A DNA stretch of 64,000 nt, taken from NCBI RefSeq assembly GCF_000374145.1, contig NZ_KB893654.1, positions 1,132,866-1,196,865 of the forward strand, given 5' to 3'. Below the pieces are notes generated by a model. The model did no database searches. It worked only from the letters and a program-made list of their open reading frames with translations, and had not been told where the DNA came from. Source of the DNA: Neomegalonema perideroedes DSM 15528. Lineage in GTDB: Bacteria > Pseudomonadota > Alphaproteobacteria > Rhodobacterales > Rhodobacteraceae. The position numbers were made by a program, and so were the translations under genes. This document shows positions 59,003-64,000 of the stretch, one piece after another (positions within the stretch are counted from its first letter, which is position 1; every line of letters starts with the position of its first letter).

Positions 59003-59479
59003 GACTTCTCCCCCGGCGGCGCTTGGGGCGCCGCTCGTCTCCCGACGCTTTCGCGTCGTCTTCAGCGATGTTCGTCGGCGCGGAGTCTCGGGCCGGCTCC
59101 CCGTTCGAACCCGGAAGCCCCCTCGCGGGGAGGAGGCCGACTCTGCGAATCTGGACGAAAGTTTAAGGAAATTATATGAATTCTCAATTCATGTTTTATG
59201 GATTCATGTTTTTTCGCCAAGGTCATTCCGCCGCAGAGCCCGCGCCTGCGCGACCTGAGGATGCGGCGGATCTTTCCTTCATATTCAATTCATTGTTTTA
59301 CAGATGAACCTCTCCTATATATCTCCTCTCCGCCTTCGGCGGGGGCCTGCAAGCCAAGCGCTCAAGACCGAGGATCCGCTCAAGCGCTCGCCAAACGGAA
59401 AAGCCTGTTCGTCGCTGGGCGCGTCAGACTTTCGGCGACTCCGCCTCTCCGTCGCTTCCCCTGAGGAGCCTGATCCGCA
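59003..59479. promoter_or_regulatory. Divergent control region with NsrR-type palindrome
   Basis: The 477 bp between the ccoN-side membrane protein and the NsrR-like gene hold an AT-rich island (about 59160-59320). Within it is the perfect palindrome at 59176-59192 and a direct repeat ATTCATGTTTT (59187-59197 and 59202-59212). A related block TTCATATTCAATTCATTG lies near 59279-59296. The segment 59003-59155 and the GC-rich segment 59330-59479 show no further signal or gene. Confidence 0.55.
59176..59192. promoter_or_regulatory. NsrR-type operator
   Basis: ATGAATT-CTC-AATTCAT: perfect 7-bp arms with a 3-bp centre. It fits the NsrR half-site form ATGNATTNNNAATNCAT. It lies between the divergent NsrR-like gene and the membrane protein/ccoN unit. 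Autoregulation and control of the leftward genes are inferred. Confidence 0.65.
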
Positions 59480-59929
59480 ATGCGCCTGACTCATTTCTCC
59501 GATTACGCATTGCGGCTTCTGATCTACGCCGCGCGCCATCAGGACCGCCTCGTCACCATCGAGGAGGCCGCCGGGGCCTATGACATCTCGCGCAGCCATT
59601 TGACGAAAGTCGCCAATCTTCTGACGCGCGCGGGCTTTCTGACCTCCATGCGCGGGCGCTCGGGAGGGCTGACGATGGGACGTGCGCCGGAAAGCCTCAC
59701 CCTCGGCGAGGTTTTGCGCGTGACGGAGCCTGATTTCGCCAGCATGGAATGTCTCGGCCCCGGAACGGAGGGCGCCTCGGGGGAGGCGGGACGTCCGGCG
59801 GAGCTGACGGCGGCGATCGACGCGGCTCTGGCGGCCTTTCTGGCTGAAATGGACGCCCGGACGCTCGCCGATCTGCTGCCGAAAGGCGACATGCGGCAAG
59901 AGGGCGCGAGCGAAGATGAACCATCCTGA
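59480..59929 (+). CDS. Rrf2-family regulator, NsrR-like with an incomplete cluster site
   Basis: Winged-helix regulator of 149 residues: MRLTHFSDYALRLLIYAA and ISRSHLTKVANLLTRAGFL (recognition helix) with MRGRSGGLTM are NsrR hallmarks, as is FLAEMDARTLADLL near the end. NsrR binds a 4Fe-4S cluster with three Cys at about 91, 96 and 102 plus Asp8. Here Cys91 and Asp8 are kept, but positions 96 and 102 are Thr and Glu, with no other Cys. It may respond differently or not at all to nitric oxide. Overlaps the FmdE-like gene by 14 bp. Confidence 0.88.
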   Translation: MRLTHFSDYALRLLIYAARHQDRLVTIEEAAGAYDISRSHLTKVANLLTRAGFLTSMRGRSGGLTMGRAPESLTLGEVLRVTEPDFASMECLGPGTEGASGEAGRPAELTAAIDAALAAFLAEMDARTLADLLPKGDMRQEGASEDEPS

Positions 59930-60542
59930 GTTTTACGACGAGGCGCCGCGTCTGACGACGCGCGATCCTTTGGCGGCTTTCCTCGGCTCGACCAAAGACG
60001 GGCTGTTCTCCTACGGCTATGCGGACGTCGTGCGTCTGGCGGGTCATTCCTGTCCGGCGGTGGCGGGGGCCTGGCTGATGACGCTGCAAGGCCTTTCCTG
60101 GCTCTATGGCGACGAGATCCCCGAACGCGGCGGCGTGGAGGTCCATCTGCGCGAGTCTCGGGATCAGGGCGTGACGGGGGTGATCGCTCTGGTGGCGGGT
60201 CTGGCGACGGGAGCGGCGCCGGAAACCGGCTTTGGCGGTCTGGGGCCTCAGGGCTTGTTTTCGCGGCGCGGACTTCTGCGCTTCGACGCCCCCATCGACG
60301 GCGTGATGGGGTTGCGTCGCCGCGACACGGGCCGCGGCGTGATCCTCGACATCGACACGAACCATGCGCCCCAGACTCCGGAGCTGCGCGTTCTGCTTCC
60401 GCGCGCTCTGTCCGGCGCGGCGACGGCCGAGGAGTTGACCCGATTCGCGGAGCTTTGGCAGGAGCGCGTCCGACGCATGCTGATCGACCACGCCGACGAC
60501 CCCAAGCTGATCCATATCTATGATTGGCCGGATGAAGTTTGA
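59916..60542 (+). CDS. FmdE-like protein, partner of the NsrR-like regulator
   Basis: Soluble protein of 208 residues with the segment YGYADVVRLAGHSCPAVAGAWLMTLQGL, which resembles the GHxCP...G metal-binding motif of FmdE-family proteins; Cys46 is the only Cys. LVAGLATGAAPETGFGGLG follows. I know similar proteins beside nsrR and nitric-oxide-related genes, but the function is not established. Translation is coupled to the regulator by a 14-bp overlap. A terminator follows. Confidence 0.65.
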   Translation: MNHPEFYDEAPRLTTRDPLAAFLGSTKDGLFSYGYADVVRLAGHSCPAVAGAWLMTLQGLSWLYGDEIPERGGVEVHLRESRDQGVTGVIALVAGLATGAAPETGFGGLGPQGLFSRRGLLRFDAPIDGVMGLRRRDTGRGVILDIDTNHAPQTPELRVLLPRALSGAATAEELTRFAELWQERVRRMLIDHADDPKLIHIYDWPDEV

Positions 60543-60594
60543 TTCTTCCTTGTACGGAGAAATAGGAGACGAGGATATTTCGCGCTGAGGCGGT

Positions 60595-60623
60595 CCCTGA
60601 TGAGAACAGGCTCAGGTGTTTTT
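60595..60623 (+). terminator. Rho-independent terminator after the NsrR-like operon
   Basis: CCTGA (60596-60600) pairs with TCAGG (60612-60616), followed after two bases by five T (60619-60623). Short stem but classic layout, 54 bp after the FmdE-like stop. Confidence 0.5.
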
Positions 60624-60699
60624 ACGAGCTGTTGATTGGAGCCGGAGTGCTGGAGAGCGCTCTTGGCGCAGTTAGATAAGGCGATCAACACCCACGCCG

Positions 60700-61065
60700 C
60701 CGCCCATGACGGAACCCGGCTCTGCGCGAAGGATACAAGGCCAACACCGCTTCAGGCGTTTGGCCGATAGGGCTGACCGCTCGGAGGCCAAGGAGGAGTT
60801 TCTGCGCGAGGCCGGGTTGATCAGCCGGATCCATCGCAATAAGCCCGCAGGAAAGCCCATGCCGCCCTGAATTGCGAGAGCCAACTCCCGCAAATCCGCG
60901 GTGCGCGCCCATGTCGAGCATCCCTTCGCGGTCATCAAGGAACCCATGCGGCTCATGATCCCAACCATCGTCCTCGCCCGCGCTTCGGCGACCGTCACCC
61001 TCGCCGCCATGGCCTTCAACATGAAGCGATGGCTCTGGCTCGACGCGAGAATTGCGCCTGCGTGA
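60700..61065 (+). pseudogene. IS5-family transposase remnant (C-terminal part)
   Basis: Rightward reading gives ADRSEAKEEFLREAGLISRI, HRNKPAGKPM, then a TGA in frame, then ARANSRKSAVRAHVEHPFAVIKEPMRL and LARASATVTLAAMAFNMKRWLWLDARIAPA. The last parts are the conserved C-terminus of IS5-type transposases. The N-terminal half and the element ends are missing or unrecognisable and a nonsense codon interrupts the rest, so it is inactive. The stretch 60624-60700 has no recognisable content. Confidence 0.75.
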
Positions 61066-61187
61066 GGCTGACAAGCCCGAAAATCAGCCGCTTGCAGCCT
61101 GCAAGCGAACTAAAAACCGCTCAACAAGCGGCGGAAAAGCGAAATTCGGGCTGCAAAGGCGACAAAAAATCACCCTTTCCGGGGACG

Positions 61188-61215
61188 TCCAATTTGGTCG
61201 GAAAACGCTCCAAGA
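61188..61215 (+). repeat. Fragment of the MITE-like repeat (right end)
   Basis: CCAATTTGGTCGGAAAACGC continuing to CTCCAAG matches the right end of copy B (41551-41576) with two substitutions. The left part is absent. It lies just after the IS5 relic. Confidence 0.65.
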
Positions 61216-61332
61216 GCCGCGCCGCTCGCGTCGAAGCCGCGCATAGCTGTCAGCCCGGATTCGGCCTGTGTCCCAGTCCGGTGTCGCCATGGGTTGGAGA
61301 GGCCATGAAGGTTGATCAATTTAAAGGTTCAT

Positions 61333-61346
61333 ATATTATCTAATAT
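61333..61346. promoter_or_regulatory. Candidate HipB operator 1
   Basis: ATATTA-TC-TAATAT, perfect 6-bp arms with TC centre, 52 bp upstream of the hipB-like start and next to a TATAAA element at about 61350-61355. Confidence 0.5.
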
Positions 61347-61372
61347 GGTATAAAATTGGATCAAAAGATAAG

Positions 61373-61386
61373 ATATGATCTCATAT
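61373..61386. promoter_or_regulatory. Candidate HipB operator 2
   Basis: ATATGA-TC-TCATAT, same architecture as operator 1 with one symmetric pair changed, exactly 40 bp (about four helical turns) downstream of it, 12 bp before the hipB-like start codon. Confidence 0.5.
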
Positions 61387-61397
61387 TTGAGGTTCGC

Positions 61398-61700
61398 ATG
61401 ATCCCCGCCTTTGACACGGCTCCCGATCTGCGCGATGGGGTCCGGCTCGCCGCCCGCAATCGGCGCCTTGCGCTCGGCCTCACTCAAGCGGAGCTCGCCG
61501 CGCGATCCGGCGTGCCGCTCGGCACGTTGAAGCGCTTCGAGCGTCTGGGGGAAGTTTCCTTCTCCTCGCTTCTGACGATCGCCGAGGCGCTGGATGCGTC
61601 GAACGGCTTCCATCATCTTTTCCCGCAGCCTGAGGCGCGCAGTCTGGAGGAACTCGAGCGTCAGGCCAAGCCGCCCAAGCGTGCGAGGCGGCGCGGATGA
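61398..61700 (+). CDS. hipB: HipB-like antitoxin (XRE helix-turn-helix)
   Basis: DNA-binding protein of 100 residues with a Xre-type helix-turn-helix (LALGLTQAELAARSGVPLGTLKRFERLG) and a basic tail (AKPPKRARRRG). It would repress its own operon and neutralise HipA. The first 20 residues (IPAFDTAPDLRDGVRLAARN) begin at ATG 61398; an in-frame ATG at 61356 lies between the two operators and is less likely. It overlaps hipA by 4 bp (ATGA). The frame is intact while its toxin is broken. Confidence 0.8.
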   Translation: MIPAFDTAPDLRDGVRLAARNRRLALGLTQAELAARSGVPLGTLKRFERLGEVSFSSLLTIAEALDASNGFHHLFPQPEARSLEELERQAKPPKRARRRG

Positions 61701-62699
61701 CCCTTCGCAGGCTGCAGGTCGCGCTTGATTTCGGCGATGGGGTCCGGAAGCCGGTCGGGCGGCTCGGGTGGGATGCGGCGGCGCGGCAGGCCGTCGCCGA
61801 ATGGGACGCGGGCTTCGCCGCAGATCCTCTTCCGATCAGTCCGCTGTTGGTGAGGGCGCCCTCCGGATTATTGCGGTCAGGGGGCGCGGCTTTGGCGATC
61901 TGCCCGGCCTTTTCGGGGATAGCCTGCCGGATGGTTGGGGCCGTCTGCTCATCGACCGCGAGCTTGCGGCTCGGGGGCGCTCTGCGCGAGACGTCACGGG
62001 TCTGGACCGCCTCGCCATGATCGGCGAGGACGGCATGGGCGCTTTGACCTATCGCCCTGCGGACGAGCCAAAGGTCGAGGGGGAGATCAGCCTCGATTGG
62101 TTCGACCGGCTGACTCCGGAAGTCGGTCACGCCGCGACTTCTGAGGATCTGGAGCGGCTGCGGATGATGGCGGGGGGTTCGCAGGGCGCGAGGCCGAAAT
62201 TCGTGGCCCAGATCTCGGCGGACGGCGCGCGTCTGCGCAGTCATCGCCGGTCATGGGAGGCGGGTTGGCGGCATATCCTCGTCAAGCGTCGCGCCATGAC
62301 GGATGAAGTCGGAGCCCTCGAAGCGGAGGCCGCCTATGCGGGGATGGCGAAACGGCCTGCGTCGCCATGACCTCGGTCGAGGTGCTCCGGGTCGCCTCGG
62401 GCGAACCGTTTTTCGCAACAGGGCGCTTCGATCGCGACGGATCCGGCCGAATTCACATGCAGACGGCGGCGGCGCTGCTCGACGTTGATTTCCGCACGAC
62501 GACGCTGGATTACGCTGAGCTTCTGAAGGTCGTCCGATTTGTGACTCGCGATCAACGCGCCGTGGAGGAGATGTTTCGCCGCATGGTCTTCAACGTGCGG
62601 GCGCTGAATCGTGACGACCATCTGAAGAACCACGCTTTCCTGATGGATCGGCGTGTGACCACTCTGGCGCAACGGGTGGTTTTTTCTTCAAGGCTTTGA
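61697..62699 (+). pseudogene. hipA: hipA-like toxin kinase, frameshifted and truncated
   Basis: HipA homology is spread over three frames. Frame one gives LQVALDFGDGVRKPVGRLGWD and DPLPISPLLVRAPSG; frame two takes up at GFGDLPGLFGDSLPDGWGRLLIDR and runs to AEAAYAGMA; frame three continues with VEVLRVASGEPFFATGRFDRDG and the catalytic NRDDHLKNHAFLMD. Frameshifts are near 61860-61890 and 62340-62365, and the C-terminal domain is missing after about 62660. The Ser/Thr kinase that phosphorylates GltX in E. coli cannot be made from this copy. Confidence 0.85.
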
Positions 62700-62905
62700 A
62701 ATGTGGCGATTTAACTTGGTTGATATTTTCATGAACTCCCGCATTGCAAGAGTCGTTGCACCTGTCTGGAGAATGCAGAATGCGGATTACTTGGTGCTGA
62801 GAGTCAGGGGATAACAGGGCTCAAAAGAGGGCGCTCTCTTGAAGACGGGCGCCTTTCTGCGCTTCAAGGCTCTTGAATTTCAGGAGAGGAGGCGTGGTCT
62901 TCGAG

Positions 62906-63930
62906 ATGGCGAGCTTTTGTTATCTTTCGTCCGATGAACGTCGGTGTCTGGCGGGTTGGCGTTTTGATGGGATCAGCGTGCGGGAGGCTGCGCGGCGCCT
63001 GCGCCGATCCCCCTCGACGATTTCTCGAGAGCTGCGGCGTAATAGCTCTGAGCAGGGGATCTATCATGCGGCGTCAGCAGAGATGCGCTTCCGGCTTCGT
63101 CGTCAGCGCTCGTGTATTCTGGAGCGGGATAAGCGCCTTGCGGTCTATGTCGTAGATCGCCTGACAGAAGGGTGGAGCCCCCAGCAAATCTCCGGGCGTC
63201 TTCGGAGCGGTCTGGGGACGGGGACGATCTATCGCTGGATTCGTCGTCATGATGGCGACCTCGCTCATATGCGGCGCTTTCTTCCTCGGAGCTATGACGG
63301 GGCTCGTTCCCGGCGTCGGCTTTCTCGTGATCGGATTTCGGACAGGGCGCATCTTTCCGCTCGTTCCGACGAAGGGAATGCGCGCGAGGAGGCTGGGCAT
63401 TGGTAGAGCGATCTGGTGATTTGTAAGCATCGCCAACCTCTTCTGGTTCTGCACGAGCGCAAGACGCGCCTGACTCTGATGGCCCGTCTCAGCGGGAAGA
63501 CTGCTGGTGAAACCTTCTCTGCGCTGACAAAGATGTTGCGCCGTCTTCCTGTCGCGATGAGGGGCTCCATCACCTTCGACAACGACACTTGTTTCGCCAA
63601 GCACGCCCTTCTGCGTGGCCTGTTGTCGGCTGGGACCTTTTTCTGCGAGTCTATGCCTCTTGGCAGAAGGGTGGGGTGGAGAATGCAAACGGCCTCATTC
63701 GCCGATGGTTGCCTCGCACAGCGGACCTGCGTGAGATGGATGAGAGCGAGATCGACGAGATTTCGATGACCTTGAACCTGACGCTCAGGAAGTGCCTTGA
63801 CTACCGCACCCCTATTGAGGTCTTTTTTGCAAGAGATTGGAAAACCTTACAAAATATCATTTGTATGAATAGTCGCAGTCTTGAGTTTTGTGCGCGCTTG
63901 AGGGTTTTGATTATTTATAAGTATATATAA
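62906..63930 (+). pseudogene. IS30-family transposase, interrupted by a nonsense codon and a frameshift
   Basis: N-terminal helix-turn-helix (LSSDERRCLAGWRFDGISVREAARRLRRSPSTISRELRRN, ends diagnostic) and LTEGWSPQQISGRL lead into the catalytic core. At EAGHW the expected Glu codon (GAG) is TAG, after which the same frame continues SDLVICKHRQPLLVL... with the second Asp region ITFDNDTCFAKH. Near 63650 the frame shifts to YASWQKGGVENANGLIRRWLP, holding the catalytic Glu. The DDE residues are traceable but not in one frame. The 3' part after 63840 drifts from the family. Base composition is lower in GC than the rest of the window. Confidence 0.85.
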
Positions 63931-64000
63931 TTATGCCTCTTGAGTGCCTTGCATGATTTAATCCGGGTAGAATTTATGAATCTGTTGCATGATCATTTAT
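63931..64000. other. AT-rich sequence after the IS30 relic
   Basis: The last 70 bp are AT-rich and hold the 9-bp direct repeat TTGCATGAT near 63949 and 63984. No gene or clear element end can be fixed before the window closes. Confidence 0.3.

Noticed and set aside
58483..59479. Search for an FNR/FixK box (TTGAT-N4-ATCAA) upstream of ccoN
   Set aside because: No acceptable match was seen by eye, so no such feature is reported.
63949..63992. Direct repeat TTGCATGAT as a possible IS30 target duplication
   Set aside because: Both copies lie on the same side of the transposase relic, so they cannot be the flanking duplication of that element.
1..64000. CRISPR arrays, rRNA and tRNA genes
   Set aside because: No regularly spaced repeats, no rRNA segments and no cloverleaf-like sequences were recognised in the gaps. 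A covariance search was not possible here.

Overview
The window is GC-rich, densely coded DNA from an alphaproteobacterium. The paaX/paaR-controlled phenylacetate cluster, the smoEFGK-smoS-mtlK polyol operon, the ccoNOQP-ccoIS cluster and the carboxyspermidine-type polyamine genes together resemble Rhodobacterales or a close relative. This placement is inferred from gene content, and no rRNA or tRNA gene is visible to confirm it. Apart from two insertion-sequence relics and a broken hipA near the right end, the genes look intact and sit in tight operons with frequent 1-4 bp stop/start overlaps.

Layout. 1-7.2 kb: the end of an SsuC/TauC-type permease, a two-component system with a Spy/CpxP-like periplasmic protein, a MaoC-like hydratase, a TetR regulator, a CPBP membrane protease, a LysE exporter and an AraC regulator. 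7.5-12.3 kb: a four-gene chaperone-usher fimbrial operon behind an AT-rich promoter. 12.5-18.8 kb: a discoidin/fucosyltransferase-like/TPR protein, a DUF2076 protein, aroQ, and a two-gene polyamine operon behind a structured leader with a small ORF. 18.9-26.8 kb: CoA-transferase subunits, a fused enoyl-CoA hydratase/3-hydroxyacyl-CoA dehydrogenase and a complete Liv-type ABC importer. 27.2-40.3 kb: the phenylacetate pathway (paaG, I, K, R, Y, Z, a third PaaA/PaaC-like protein, paaE, D, C, B, A, J, X). 40.6-50.1 kb: the sorbitol/mannitol operon with its SorC-type regulator. 50.4-60.5 kb: an SDR enzyme, the cbb3 oxidase cluster, and an NsrR-like regulator with an FmdE-like partner. 60.6-64 kb: decayed mobile DNA and a hipBA module with a frameshifted toxin.

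How it works together. Phenylacetate (or a related aromatic acid, perhaps imported by the Liv system) is activated by PaaK, epoxidised by PaaABCDE, isomerised by PaaG, ring-opened and oxidised by PaaZ, and degraded to acetyl- and succinyl-CoA by the fused FadJ-like enzyme and the thiolase. Two almost identical PaaR-type palindromes lie in front of the two halves of the cluster. Sorbitol and mannitol are imported by SmoEFGK and oxidised by SmoS and MtlK, and a FGGY kinase and a HAD phosphatase handle the products. The cbb3 cluster supports respiration at low oxygen.

The most interesting signals are the polyamine leader with its uORF, an NsrR-like regulator lacking two of the three cluster cysteines but facing a near-canonical NsrR-type operator, a MITE-like repeat whose terminal inverted repeats supply the stop codons of flanking genes, a third PaaA/PaaC paralogue, and a cbb3 cluster in which ccoG and ccoH are absent.
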